Source of the DNA: Conidiobolus incongruus B7586
Lineage: Eukaryota; Entomophthoromycota; Entomophthoromycetes; Entomophthorales; Conidiobolaceae
Direction: 5' to 3'
Assembly: GCA_000697335.1 (NCBI GenBank)
Contig: JNEM01008501.1
Span: forward strand, 1-25,816
Length of the DNA: 25,816 nucleotides
Position 1 is the stretch's first letter, and the number at the start of each line of letters is the position of its first letter. Below, in pieces: positions 1 through 12,159 of the stretch. The notes under the pieces are model-generated. The model was not told where the DNA came from, did no database searches, and worked only from the letters and a program-made list of their open reading frames with translations. The translations under genes were made by a program, and so were the position numbers.

Positions 1-631
1 TTTCTTCAAGCGTTCTAAATCTTCACGGAGCTTGTTGTCCAAACCGTTGGACAAGAGTTGAGAGTAGGTACCGTCAACAATATCCTTTTGTCTGTTAAGG
101 AAATATTTGGGGATGTTGAATTGTAAGGGGTTTTGGATGATGTTGACAATGCGTTCCAATTCTTCGTTGGTACATTCACCGGCACGCTTGTTCAAATCGA
201 CATCAGCCTTCTTGCAAACCAAGTTGGAGTAACGGCGACCAACACCCTTGATGGCGGTCAAGGCATACATGATCTTTTGCTTACCCTCAACGTTGGTGTT
301 GAGAAGACGCAAAATATGAGTGAAGTTAGAGCTGTCGGAAACGACCAAAGACTAAATTATCAAATGTGATTTAGTAAATTGCTTGATAACATGATGAGTG
401 AAAAAGATTGAATGAGTAGTAAATGTATATTGATCAACATAACATAGAGTCTGTTTTGTCTAGGATAACCGAATGGTTGCTTTGTTTAAAGTATTATAAG
501 GTATTCATTTTGATAATTTTATTCTCATTATTGATTTGAATTATGATCTTTTTTTGATATTTTCATGTATTATATTGTATTAAATTCTGTTGTATAATTA
601 ATTATTATTAATGAAATATGGTTCTTACCAT
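1..631 (-). CDS. RPS18: 40S ribosomal protein S18 (uS13), 3' end off the window
   Basis: Component of the small ribosomal subunit head, in contact with tRNA and the intersubunit bridges. The start codon (631-629) is an exon by itself. A 277-nt intron (628-352, GTAAGA...TTTAG) follows, then coding sequence 351-1, giving the first 118 residues. The protein matches S18 along its length: [37 protein letters not shown], and near the edge [16 protein letters not shown] and [10 protein letters not shown]. About 30 C-terminal residues are missing because the window ends. Codon use is GC-richer (GTC, GCC, CGT, AAG) than in other genes here, as expected for highly expressed genes. The intron sits exactly between codons 1 and 2, the same place as in the RPL43 gene of this window. 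Identity is certain; the first exon is inferred from the ATG-GTAAGA junction and the preserved frame. Confidence 0.95.
352..628 (-). other. Long first intron of RPS18
   Basis: This intron is 277 nt, about five times the 46-64 nt seen in almost every other intron of the window. It starts GTAAGA directly after the ATG and ends TTTAG, with a possible branch point ACTAAAT shortly before the acceptor. First introns of ribosomal protein genes often host snoRNAs or regulate expression. I looked on the sense strand for C box (RTGATGA) and D box (CTGA) pairs and saw no convincing set; an H/ACA RNA was not excluded. Confidence 0.75.
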
Positions 632-1335
632 ATTTGCTATCGTAATATGCTGGAAAAAGAGGGAATCAGCATCTTATAACACAATTTAAAAATACACTCT
701 ATATTTTACTTTCAATTCCCCCCTGATCAACTTAACAAAATTTTCAATTGTGGTAAAAATTGTATGATTTCATTCGAATCATTGAATCTTCGAATCGAAT
801 CCAATTTTTATTAATTCATTATTATTATGGATTAGTTAAAATTTTATTAATTATTTTATGACATATTATTAAATATAATATTTATTAATATTTTCAAATA
901 GTGAACCCGAATCTTTATTAATCTTAATATATTATTTGTAATAAAAAAAATATAAGGAGTTAATTTTGCAAGTTATTATCATAGGGTATATTTCAAATAA
1001 ATTTCATCATTTTTTTTTCAATTTTATAATTAAAAATTAATAATAAGTAATAATAAATTTATATATAAAAATGATTTTAATAAATAATTAAATAATAGTT
1101 AATAATAATTTAACTTTAATCAATAAAAATCCGATTAAAAAAATCAAAATAAAAAAATATATTAAATTTCCATAAATTAAAAAAGTTAATATACTTTATA
1201 CAATTATTAAATTTTATATAATTTAAATCATTTCAATAATAATAAATATGTAATATTAATAAATAATTTACTTAGAGATAGCTATATTAGATTATTATAC
1301 AATATTAATGTTTATTATCAAAATAAAAGTTTAAA
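632..1335. other. AT-rich intergenic DNA, RPS18 promoter side
   Basis: Between the RPS18 start and the 3' end of the DUF1295 gene. Next to RPS18 the minus strand carries a pyrimidine run (TCTTTTTCC, near 652-660) that could mark the transcription start of a TOP-like ribosomal protein message. The rest (about 850-1330) is almost pure A/T with no open frame or RNA gene that I can support. Confidence 0.5.
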
Positions 1336-2420
1336 TTATTTGGGATCCTGAGATGGTTGATAGTGATAAAGTGGTAAATCCAGTAAAATCCAAGTTTTGA
1401 CAAATTTGGGTAGATGATAATAGAAGGAATTAGGCAGCGGAATGAGGGGGGAGGTAGATTGAGTGTAATATTGATACTTTTCAAATTGATTTGTTTCAAT
1501 AAACTGTTGCTCCTTCTTAGGTTCAGTGATAGGTATTCCGCTCATAAATAGAAGTGTAAAGCTGATGAATAATGGGCTTAGTACACCGATATATCCAATG
1601 TTATCATTGTGAGATGCAATGGAACTAATTGACATTAAATAGAATCCCCACCTATTAATTATCAAAAATTAATTAGTTTTGGTATTTATAAGGTGTCAAT
1701 ATAGCTTACCATAATACAATTTCAGCAAAATAATTAGGATGTCTACTGTATTTCCATAAACCAGTTTGAATAAGATCGAATTCACTCTTTCTATTCAATC
1801 TGTAAGATAATCTTTCAAAATCACATACTGTAGTAATGCCAAATCCAATAATGAATAAAATAAATCCAATAATGTCTGTGGCTGATCCAAAGTTACTAGG
1901 AGTTAGAGAGTAGTTGGGAGAGTTGGTGAATACGATGGGGAAACTTAGTAAAAAAGCACCGATGGATTGGACAATCCAGTATAGGGAAAATTTGAAGAAA
2001 TGGGGACGAACTCCATCAAATCTCCAATCTTTCTTAGTAACAATTATTCTGTAAAATGTGAATACTAAATAAAAAATAATTAATATATATTATTCAATAT
2101 ATATATATATATGTATTCGCATAATTACATCCAAATCGAAGCCCCCAAACGGTAGCGCAAATAGTAATAATAATTTGTCTAGAATTATATAACTATAGAG
2201 TATGGTTAGTTTTATATACAGTGATAGATATATTGGTTTAGATTACTTGATTTAAACCAAATGTAAGTAAAGCTACAGCTGCTATGTTGAGTCCAGCTGC
2301 TAGATCAGTAAGTATATCAGTTTGATTCAAGTAGGCGAGGATAAAAGAAGAAAACTCAATCGCAACAGTAACAATTATACTGATGGATAAGTAGTAGTTG
2401 TCAAGTACTGTGATACTCAT
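1336..2420 (-). CDS. DUF1295 / steroid 5-alpha-reductase-like membrane protein
   Basis: Predicted polytopic membrane protein of 302 residues. Exons on the minus strand are 2420-2247, 2192-2129, 2064-1710 and 1651-1336; introns are 54, 64 and 58 nt, and all joins keep frame. The diagnostic DUF1295 features are present: WGLRFG (about residues 74-79), KKDWRFDGVR (about 90-99), and GLWKYSRHPNYFAE (about 181-194) followed by LWWGFYL. This C-terminal block is shared with 3-oxo-5-alpha-steroid dehydrogenases and isoprenylcysteine methyltransferases, where the R-HP-Y-E residues bind the cofactor. Several hydrophobic segments fit an ER-type membrane enzyme. The family is widespread in fungi, but the substrate is unknown, so the reductase role is only inferred from homology. 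The second exon uses the acceptor at 2193; the next AG downstream would break the WGLRFG frame. Confidence 0.9.
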
Positions 2421-5400
2421 TGTTAATTATTGACTGCTAAAGAATGGAATAGATTGAGGGTATTTATATAGAGTAGGACTATTTTGTTTGTTTTAGGTAT
2501 AGATTTAATGTTAAATTTTCCCCTATTTGAATGGAGAATAAGGCGTTTTCAATTTAGTTAAATCGGTTGAATGAAATTATTTAGCAATCAAATTTATACT
2601 AGCAATATTTGTTATGATGAATTAAATTAATCAGGATATATTAAAATATAACAGATGATGAACTTTAATGGTTTTGAGTAATTCTTATGATACAATATAA
2701 TATTTTGAATATTAATTTAATAATATTAGCAATGTTCAATGTGGTGTTGTATTAGTCAAAAGATTGAGTATAAAAAACCAATATCGTATTTAAATAAATA
2801 AAAATGCAGTATTAAAAATTTTTGACAAAATGTCTAAGGGATTTTGAAAATCATTGCCTCGAAATTTAAAGATTCTTTACTTTTGATTTCATCAAACTAA
2901 TTAAAATTTGCTTTTTTGGGTAACTACTTTGATTCCAAATCAATTGAGCTAAACAGGTAATTTCTTTAATATATTAAGATTGATCTTTAATCATCTCCTG
3001 ATGTATAATAATTGTATTAAGGGGATCTAATATCTCCATGTTTATTGATTTAGATTTTAATTTGTTATTTAATGCTCAAATAAATTATTAGCGAATAGAT
3101 AACGTGTTTTATAAAAATTATTTAAATGGCTTAGTAATAAGCAGATAGATATATCGTTTTTAATTAGTATTTAAAAGATATATTTTGTTTAAGTTAATAA
3201 GATGAATACCTAAATTTATTTTGCTGATAATTTGATTAGGATAATTCAGATTATTACATTGATATAAAATAAATTTACATAGAATTTTCGAGTATATGTT
3301 AGATATTTTGAAAAAGATTTAAACAGTTTGAATAATATATTTTATTGCTTCATTATTATGACAACAATGGCTAGCTTTTTCAGGAAAACAGTATACATTG
3401 AATATTACATTTGTAATCAAATTATTTTAAATTGAGAATTTTTTAATCAAAATAAGTTACTTATTCATATTAAAATGTTAAGTGCGTGTGTGCATTTGAA
3501 TATTTATTTATTTTTCGAATACATATCACACCTAAAACTTTAAAAAATAAACAATTTTAAAAAAATGATTGATATCAAACCTATAATTTAGGGATGCATA
3601 TAAATATTTATTATTAAAATTTTCTCTTTCTAACACAATCAAATATTGTTTATAATTTCAATGTAAAGTAATTTATAACAATCAGTTTTAAAAAATTGGT
3701 AATTATTTGAAATTTAGAAATTTCTAAAGTACAATAATATACAATAAATGGCTTTTAATTACTTTATTTATTAACTATTAATATAATTACTTATATGATT
3801 ACAAATTAATATTCATACTTCAGAAAATATATAATTAAAAGTAATTTTGTTTTTCAACTTATATAGCTGTTTATATAATTACAACCATGTCAATACCTCC
3901 AAAAAATTCACATACCTAATTAGCCATTAAAGCTTGAAATTTATCAAGGATTTATCATTAAGCTTGCTAAAAGTTTTTTTAAACTCAGTTTTTGTATAGA
4001 AAAGCTCAGTTAATCAAAAAGTAAACAGAAATGCAGTTAAAAATTTGATGAATTAATCAGGTACAAATTTTAATTTTGTTTATTTACAAAACAAGATAAA
4101 GTGATCTATAGACTAATTTAATATCCAAATGATGTGGCAACACAAATATATAATTCAAACAATCATATCTACATCAATAAATTTAAATCTGTATTAAAGT
4201 ATATATTACAAATATCATGAATAAATAATTATTAACAAAGGCTATAGCTAATAACCCATATTGAATAAATGTCATTGTGATGAAAAATGATTTTAATTAT
4301 CTTATATAAACAGGTCTACTCTTATCTCCAAATTTTAATTGGTTAGTCAATTAATGAATAGAAATTTAAATCATTAATAGTGATATTAACCGCTAAATAT
4401 TTAAAATATTGGAAAATATTTAGTTTTACCAAAATAATTACAACTTAATTGTAAAATGGTTTTTATTCCTATTACTGATACTTTCATTATATTATTCTTG
4501 TTAATCATTTATCTCTTATTCTTAAGTACCTTTTCAACTAATTAAGGCTATTATTAATATTTCTATTACTTGATAAGTCTAAATAGCTAACGCGTAAATA
4601 AATCAACATGGACTGCTGAAAATGCTGGATATTACTTTTGTACTTAGTATTATCCTTTTTAACAATTCTAAAGATTACAAATTCAAAAATGTTTTATAAG
4701 TATAATGTGCTATTAATTATACATATCAGCATATTCTAACAAACAACCAATCAAATCATTCTCATTCATTTTGACATTTTTGTCATATTTTGAAATCAAT
4801 TAATTTCAATTTAATTATTGAACTAGATTGAAATGTTGTAATTAATTTCAAAGTAAAAAAAATCACAATATTAATAATATCCAATAGTTGATTAAATATA
4901 TATCCCCTTATTATAAATTATATATAATATGTAAAAGCACTATGATTTAAAAAAGCAAACATCAACTAGTGAATTTGATTATTTTATTTATCAATTTATC
5001 TACAATTTAATCATATTACAAACAATATTTTCTAATGAATTCATCTAGATTTAAATTTTTGAGTTCTTTAATTATTTTAGTTAATATCCCTATAACCATT
5101 TAGTTTTAATTTATAATATCAGTATTATTAGAAAATGAATTATTACTGATTTTTTGCATTTATTTATTTTTAGAAATTAGAAAAAAAAATTTTTTTTGAA
5201 TTATATATATAGATAAATTTTATTAAAATTGAATTTTATTACATTGAAAAAATCGTATCTAAGCAATTAATTCTATTATGATATTAAATAATATACTAAT
5301 AAAAATTAAATTAAAATATAACTTTAAATAGTTAAATTATTCTGATTTAAATGATATTATTTTAAAAAGTTTTATTTTATAAACTTTTATATAATAAAAT

Positions 5401-5644
5401 TGAATTATTTATTGAAAATATTATTTGATAGAAAAAAGTTTAAGAATAAATTTCCCATAAATTCATTAATTTAAATTAAATTAGTATAAATTGAATCAAC
5501 TACCAGTACCTAAGATTTGATTAAATTTAATACCACTCAATATTCGAATATTATTAACTTATTAAAATATTTTATTATATAATAATTAATTTATTTAATA
5601 TAACTTATTTTCAACATCAATTATATAAGTAATTTTTATCATTA
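2421..5644. other. 3.2 kb AT-rich gene-free stretch
   Basis: No frame of useful length, no splice-linked exon series, no tRNA and no recognisable element could be seen on either strand. The sequence is uniformly very AT-rich, with scattered homopolymer and short AT runs. It probably holds the upstream region of the DUF1295 gene at its left end and that of the CLC gene at its right end. I cannot exclude very old, unrecognisable repeats. Confidence 0.5.
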
Positions 5645-8577
5645 ATGAGTACAAGAAATATCAGTCATTGGTTTAATATATTTCGAAGGATATTAATGTA
5701 ATATTATTAATTTGTTATATTTATTAAATTTTAATATTAATTTAAATTTAGTGAACTTAAGTCATGTTGGTCAAAGGCCTATGATGATCAATTTGATAGA
5801 TTTAAAACTGTTGGTAAATATAAGTTAAAGAAAATAATGGGAATAATTATTGATGTTAATTAATAGACTGGATTTCTGATAACAATAAATCTCGATTAAG
5901 GGAGGCCAAATTGAAGGAATCTCTAGACTCTTCTTGGTCAAATCGATTTTATGCTGCTTATGAAGCTGGACAATCCTGGATAGTTGTTTTATTAGTTGGT
6001 ATTAATATCTTAAACTATTGTTCTATTTGAATTATTGATTTTATTAACTAGGAGGAGCTATTGGAACTTGTGCTGCTTTTATTTCCATTACTTCTGAATG
6101 GCTATCAGATATTAAATTAGGCAGATGTAGTACTAATTGGTATTTAAATCAGAAGTTTTGCTGTTGGGAAATTGAAGATAATGGTAATTTTACAATTTGG
6201 TATATGATTTGAGATATTAAATCCACTCAAGAGGGCGAATGTATTTATTGGATTCCGTGGGGCAAATTTGGAAATGCAGAATATAGTTTATCTTGGGTAG
6301 ATTTTTTAGTATATGTGATTATTAGTGTAATATAAATTGGATTTATTATTAACATCAAAGGGTTAATGATATTTTCAGACTTTATTAGGGACATTATGCT
6401 GTTATTTAATTTTGAAAATTGGCCCTCATGCAGCTGGATCGGGTATAGCAGAGATCAAATCGGTGTTAGGGGGGTTTATATTAAAAGGCTTTTTTAGCTG
6501 GGAAACTCTATTAATGAAAATTTTCGGCTTGGTGCGTTATTTTATAATTCTTTTATTCTATATTTCAATTAACATTGTTTAGGTCCTTGCTGTTGGTTCA
6601 GGATTGAGTATAGGAAAAGAAGGACCCTCAGTTCATGTTGCAAGTTGCATAGGCAGTTTAATCTCTAATTTTTTTTCGAAATTTCAAGATAATTTATGTA
6701 AATTATTTTTTGAACTCTATTTACCGTTATTAACTCAGTTTGTAGCGAAACAAAGAGAAATATTAAGTGCTTCTGCAGCTGCTGGTGTTGCTGTAGCTTT
6801 TGGTTCACCAATTGGTGGAATTTTATACTCTCTTGAAGTAAATTTTTAATTAATTATATATTTATCCAATTTGAATTAATGTATATTAGGAATTAAGTAC
6901 ACATTTCCCTATGAAAACTCTATGGAGAAGTTTCTTCTGCGCATTAGTAGCTACTGTTGTATTTCAAAGTTGGAACCCTTTTCGAACAGGAAAATTGGTG
7001 TTATATCAGGTCACATATTCTCAGGGATGGAATAATTTTGAAATTCCAATTTTCATTGTTATTGGAGCACTGGGAGTAGGTTTTAAAAAAAATTCTACAT
7101 TAATGTTTATTAATTTAAGCTATAGGGTCTTTACGGTGCTTTTACAATGAGGATGAATAGATGGGTTAGTAATTATCGAGTTCATTTAACTGGTAACAGA
7201 GCCATTTATGAAGTTACTATCCTTACTGCTTTAACCTCTGTTATAAGTTATTTCAACCGATTTTTAAGGTTAATATATTTACACTATTCTATTTATAATC
7301 AATTAATCTGTATAAATTAGAGTCGATATGTCTGAAAGTTTGTTAATTTTATTTCGTGATTGTACTGAATTTAGTTATGCTGGACTATGCGGGTATTTTA
7401 TAATATTTTCCTTTTAATACTTTTTATTAATTTATAATTTAGAAGTCAACAAACATCATCGATTATAACTAGTCTAATATTAGCTGCAGTAATTAGAATG
7501 CTGCTAGTTGGCTTTACTTATGGTAGTAAGGTAAGATTTTGTTCTTACAAGATCTATTTGTTTGTATATTAATTCTATTATATAGGTTCCAGCAGGTATT
7601 TTTATACCTTCGATGGCGATTGGTGCCTGTTATGGTAGAGCAATAGGCTTAATAGTTCAAACCATTCATCGAAACTATCCTGAATGGTGGATATTCAGTG
7701 ATTGTCCTCCAGATAGTGTCTGTGTAGCACCAGGAACTTATGCTTTTCTTGGAGCGGCTGCAAGTTTAGGGGGGATTACAAAAATGACAGTAACTGTTGT
7801 GGTAGTAATGTTTGAGTTAACTGGCGCTGTTGATCATATTTTACCTACCATGATCACAGTTATTAGTACAAAACTAATTGGTGATCTTTTTTACCATGGC
7901 GGAATTGCTGATAAGGCCATTCAATGGAAGGGATTTCCATTTTTGGATCAGCATCACTCCTCTTTGGGCCCTTCCCCTGTTGGACAAATGATGATCACTG
8001 ACATCAAAGCAATTCCAGCTACCGGATGGAAGCTATATGAATTATTAGATCTTTTGCATCAAACTGATTATAGAGGCTTTCCAGTTATTAAAGGAGTTGA
8101 TGATTATCGTATTGAAGGATTTATAGAACGAGAACATATTCTACAAGTCATTAACCAAGCTACAATTGAATTCAGTATATCTCAATCTGCTCACTGTTTT
8201 TTTTCACCCCATCAAATTGGATCAATGTCAGCTTCATCCATTGACTTTGGATCTTTTGTCGATCTTAATCCAATTATAGTTCATCCTAAATTGTCTTTAG
8301 AAACAGTAGAGAGTTTTTTTGCTAAGATAGGGTAAAATTTTAACTATTATATATTTCATAAATGATTAATAAGATATTTAGGCCAAGAGTAATATTAATA
8401 GAACACCAAGGTAAATTGTTGGGGTTAGTCACTAAAAAAGATTTATTAAAGTATCAGAGACAAATTCATGATAATCAATCTAAATCTTCAATTCGAAAGG
8501 ATAAAAACAGAGGATTTACAGAGTTGGAGACTCAAGATTTTGAAGATGAAGAATATCCACTTACAGGATTCCATTAG
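5645..8577 (+). CDS. CLC-type chloride channel/exchanger with CBS pair (GEF1/ClC-5 group)
   Basis: Membrane chloride/proton exchanger, probably of Golgi, endosome or vacuole, where the GEF1/ClC-3/4/5 group supports acidification. I assemble 14 exons (5645-5697, 5752-5813, 5867-5998, 6052-6183, 6232-6326, 6379-6531, 6583-6697, 6746-6837, 6890-7075, 7126-7268, 7321-7392, 7443-7530, 7586-8331, 8382-8577), giving 754 residues. All introns are 48-55 nt and in frame. Family motifs in order: [14 protein letters not shown] (about 178-185, anion filter, with Ala where GSGIP has Pro); GKEGP (220-224, gating Glu222); SLEE (276-279, second Glu in the position of the proton glutamate); [11 protein letters not shown] (445-455); GTYAF with Tyr493; then two CBS domains (about 573-632 and 654-715). 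Both glutamates argue for an exchanger rather than a plain channel. The first exon is the least certain. It was chosen because ATG at 5645 joins in phase to the exon at 5752. Confidence 0.93.
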
Positions 8578-10788
8578 TATATTTTATATTATTATATAAA
8601 CATTCACAATTTATTAGTATATTTTATTGGTAAAATTTAAAATAATATAAAATTGAATAAATATTATATATAAAACTTTATATCAACACTATTTTTATTA
8701 AGTTTAACCATTATTATTTTAATTAATATTATTTCAAAATTCAAACTATATTTTCAGTAATCCATAAGCGAATAAAATTTAATTGAGTTTGGATATGGTA
8801 ATAGTATTATCAGTAAATTGAAATAAATATTTTAATATTTGATATGATTAAATATTTATCTTATTTAATAGCAGATGAATAATATTAATTTTAATATAAT
8901 AACAAGTTTTAGTTATCAAGCCATATTTTTAGTTTCAATTTATCAAATTAAAACTATGATTTATTCTATAACCAAACAAATATTTTTAGTATTAAATAAT
9001 TGAATTAAATGAATTTATTAACCACAATATTTGATTTTCAATATTAATTCGCTCATGTATCTCAAATTTCATAGTTTATTTATCAAAAGGGTTTTAGTGT
9101 AATCTAATTCACTATGTTAAAAAGTCGTCTCAATGTCATATTTTCAACTATTGTTAAATCGAGATAATATTAGGAAAGTTATGTTAATCAAATATAAATA
9201 TTCATTTAAATTTAAGAGAAACATTAAATTTTAATAAACAGTCATTAGGTATCTCAAACTAAATAGACAATTAATATGTTTATATTATTCATTCATTTTT
9301 AACTTTTGTAAAGATAAATAGGTATCTATAATGATATTTCCCAGTTTAATTTCAAAATTTGCAGATTCTTCAATCCAACAATATTAATAATATAGAAATA
9401 ACTACTATGGAAGAATAAACTATACTGAAAGAAGTTTGAAAGGTTAATTTAAATTTGGATATAATATAAGTTAATATTTTTCAATAGAAAGAAAATGGAA
9501 AACTAGAGTTTGATATGAAAAAAAAATTATTGTCACAAGTAAGTTTAGAAAATTCGACTATCAAAATATACCAAATCCAATTTTCAGATTCGTTGTATTT
9601 AAAGCAAATTCGATTTAGCCTTATTTTCGTAAGGAGAAAACCTAATTTCATGCAGGCACTCTGCTTATGGTGCTATTTTAAAGGAAATCGAACTGAATTG
9701 GTTGAAGTTTCTAAATCTTATAGGTAAGTTAATTTGCCAACTATTGAATCAACAACTAGATATAAACGATAGTTAATTAATTTCAAAACTTTGACTATAT
9801 TTTCAATTTGAATCTCAATATATAGCACAAAGACAGTTTTCATGTAGAAAAATTAAATTATAGGAATTTTTATTAAAGGTTCTAAATATATTTTAGTGAC
9901 CATCTAAATTTAATCCTTGAAATTAATTCAATTATGGAATGCATGCATCCTTTACTTCAGTCTATTTAGCTCAATTTTCAAGCCATTCCTCCATGGATGT
10001 CAAAACTTAAATGAATTAGACCTAAAACTATTAAAAAAGGACAGTGTAACAAATAATAAAGAATGGATTAAAATGGAGCTGGAAATTATTTGTCCAGTTT
10101 AAAATCAAATTTTAGCTTGATGAAAGCACTGCCAAAGCTGTTATAATAATGTAATACATCCACTATTGGTTCACAACAGTATCAGTTGCTTTTATACTGC
10201 TAATTATATTATTTTATAGATTTAAATATAAATGTTTCAATATTACAATCAATATCAATAAATAGCATTATTATTGATTAAAATGTATGATATTCACTCA
10301 AATATTAATATTCCTTTTGTACTTAATATACTTTTTTATTTTACGTTTATATACTGAAATATATTAAAGATAGATTGCATATAATTAAATTTTTGAATCT
10401 TTTACTATAATTTATATCATGAAATTTGATATTATGTAGAATTGTTATATTAATTGGTATTAAATTTCAATCTCATCTAATGATTAATATATTTTAAAAA
10501 GTTGGATTGATAGTTGATTAAAATTCAAATTCAAAAAACAGCTGAATAACCCAGTAAAGTCTTATATCATATTATAAAATTTTCCTCAACTGGGGCGAAA
10601 ATCCAGTTAATCCACTAGTATAATATATAGTATAGTGTGATAACTGTATATTGTAGTTGAAACTGATTTCATACCACATTTTTTATCAATGTTGTGACTG
10701 TAATTTGCATCATTAAAAAATTCCCATAATCAATAAGGTAATTTATATAAAATTCAGTTTTCATCTTTGAACCTTGACAAATTGAAAA
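8578..10788. other. Intergenic region with a zone of broken coding-like sequence
   Basis: Between the CLC gene and the universal stress protein gene. About 8580-9400 and 10150-10780 are plain AT-rich sequence in which I see nothing. The part at roughly 9490-10105 is less AT-rich and looks coding on the plus strand, but only in short pieces in different frames; it has its own entry. Confidence 0.5.
9488..10102 (+). pseudogene. Possible decayed or unrecognised multi-exon gene
   Basis: Several stretches read like protein but do not connect cleanly. A piece at 9488-9538 reads KENGKLEFDMKKKLLSQ and is followed by a good donor (GTAAGT) and an acceptor TTTTCAG ending at 9586. Downstream, one frame reads HSAYGAILKEIELNWLKFLN (from about 9657) and ends at another GTAAG donor (9724). 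Further on, frames read DHLNLILEINSIMECMHP (about 9898) and FQAIPPWMSKLK (about 9977), each limited by stops. Exons joined at the obvious splice sites run into stops or change frame, so I cannot build an intact gene. I do not recognise the protein. It may be a relic of a host gene, or a live gene with splice sites that I misplace; a chance reading is also possible. Confidence 0.25.
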
Positions 10789-11507
10789 ATGAGTACTTGG
10801 TAATAAAAATTATATATATTCATTTGGTTTCCTGATTTTAACATACATAACTATTTAAATATTATTAATTTGATTAGTTTTAAAGTTTTATCTGCTATTG
10901 ATCAGACTGCAGTTTCCAAAAAGATAATTCAACATACAGCTAAACTAGCACAAAATCTACTTAATCCATGTCAAGTTACTTTTATATACGTTGTTGCTCT
11001 AAATCCTCCTAGTATAATTCCTGGGCTGTAAGATAATATGATATTGAATTATTAGTAATAACGCTTATTACTATTTTTAGAAATGCTTTAGATCGAGCTT
11101 TTAATATGGAAATTGAATCTGATAGTAAAAAGATAAAAGAACAGCTATCTTCTCAAATAGAAGAGATAGTTAAAGATAAAGTATCCTCATTTTCAATAAG
11201 TCTTCAAGTATTATATTATATTAATATTAATATTGTAGATTGAGTATAAGTTTAACTCTGTTGAAGCTGAAGGAGATCCAGGGTTCATCCTTGTTGAGCA
11301 TATTAAAAAATATCACTCAGACATTGATTTATTAATAATGGGGACTAAAAACGAAAGCTTATTAACGAGGTACCAAGTTTATTGCATTATATAATATGCT
11401 CTATTCTAATTTAATTGAATTTGATTAATAGAATTGCTTTGGGGTCAACAAGCAATTATTGTGTAAATCATTTGAATTGTCCTATCACCCTGATCAAACC
11501 GAATTAA
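10789..11507 (+). CDS. Universal stress protein (UspA domain)
   Basis: Small cytosolic protein of the UspA fold, a family of stress-induced, often nucleotide-binding proteins. Exons are 10789-10799, 10878-11027, 11081-11180, 11239-11369 and 11432-11507, giving 155 residues, the usual single-domain length. The N-terminal strand and helix read VLSAIDQTAVSKKIIQH, the middle has EAEGDPG, and the C-terminus has LLIMGTKNES, then ALGSTSNYCVNHLNCPITLI, the expected order of Usp motifs. The ATP-binding G-x2-G-x9-G(S/T) pattern is only partly kept (GTKNES... GSTS), so nucleotide binding is uncertain. The first exon codes only MST plus two bases, and its 78-nt intron is longer than most here. A second in-frame donor at 11208 is possible for intron 3; it would leave a 31-nt intron and add nine residues. 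Confidence 0.85.
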
Positions 11508-11899
11508 TTATTGTATTTAATTTGGTTAAATCAAAGATATTGGGAATATCATCCTTAAACTTGATTTTGTTACCAGTATAAAACTGAGATGATTTGATAA
11601 AATTTAATTACAATCTTCTTTATTGTGTGTCTTTAATTTCAAATAATCATATTTTAACAAGAATTTATATAATAAAATACTGATGATAATAAATCCAATG
11701 AGTTGGAATTGAATCACCATTTATATCAATGGCATTTTATAATATAATATTTTTTGAATTATATAAATCTTAAAACCAAATACAATTTCAACTACACATT
11801 TTATTGATCAGATTATTTCAATTAGGGTAATAATAAAGATATTATTATTCAATTAAATATAGAAAAATGATTTTGATTTGAAAAATAAAAAAACGAACG

Positions 11900-11913
11900 C
11901 TTGTAAATTTAAA
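11900..11913. repeat. Left 14-bp direct repeat (putative target-site duplication)
   Basis: CTTGTAAATTTAAA, identical to 12160-12173. It is followed immediately by the (TGAA)n tract. Confidence 0.8.
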
Positions 11914-11929
11914 TGAATGAATGAATGAA
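11914..11929. repeat. (TGAA)4 simple tract, putative element tail
   Basis: Four copies of TGAA directly next to the left direct repeat. On the minus strand this reads (TTCA)n at the 3' end of the inserted block, like the microsatellite tails of some LINEs and SINEs. Confidence 0.7.
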
Positions 11930-12159
11930 GAAGATTTTTATTAGACCTAAGGACGAATAAAAGCGATAGTTTGCAGAATATATTGATCCGTAACTTGTGG
12001 GATCCACCCAAAGATACAGTTCCAGAGTTAAGGGTTTTGTTTGTATTGGGAGTTATTGGGGATAAGATAATAACAGTATACTCAAGAAATGGTAGGGGGT
12101 TGTAAATGGTATTATGGGGGGTATGGAATGGTGTTAGCAGTTTAGGGACTTACTAAGGT

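Noticed and set aside
133-369. Plus-strand frame of 78 codons
   Set aside because: Lies exactly opposite the RPS18 exon; a shadow of a conserved gene.
352-628. Intron-encoded C/D snoRNA in RPS18
   Set aside because: No convincing C and D box pair on the sense strand; left as an open check only.
770-805. TTCGAATCGAATCC resembling a Pol III B box
   Set aside because: No A box, no anticodon arm and no pairing stems around it.
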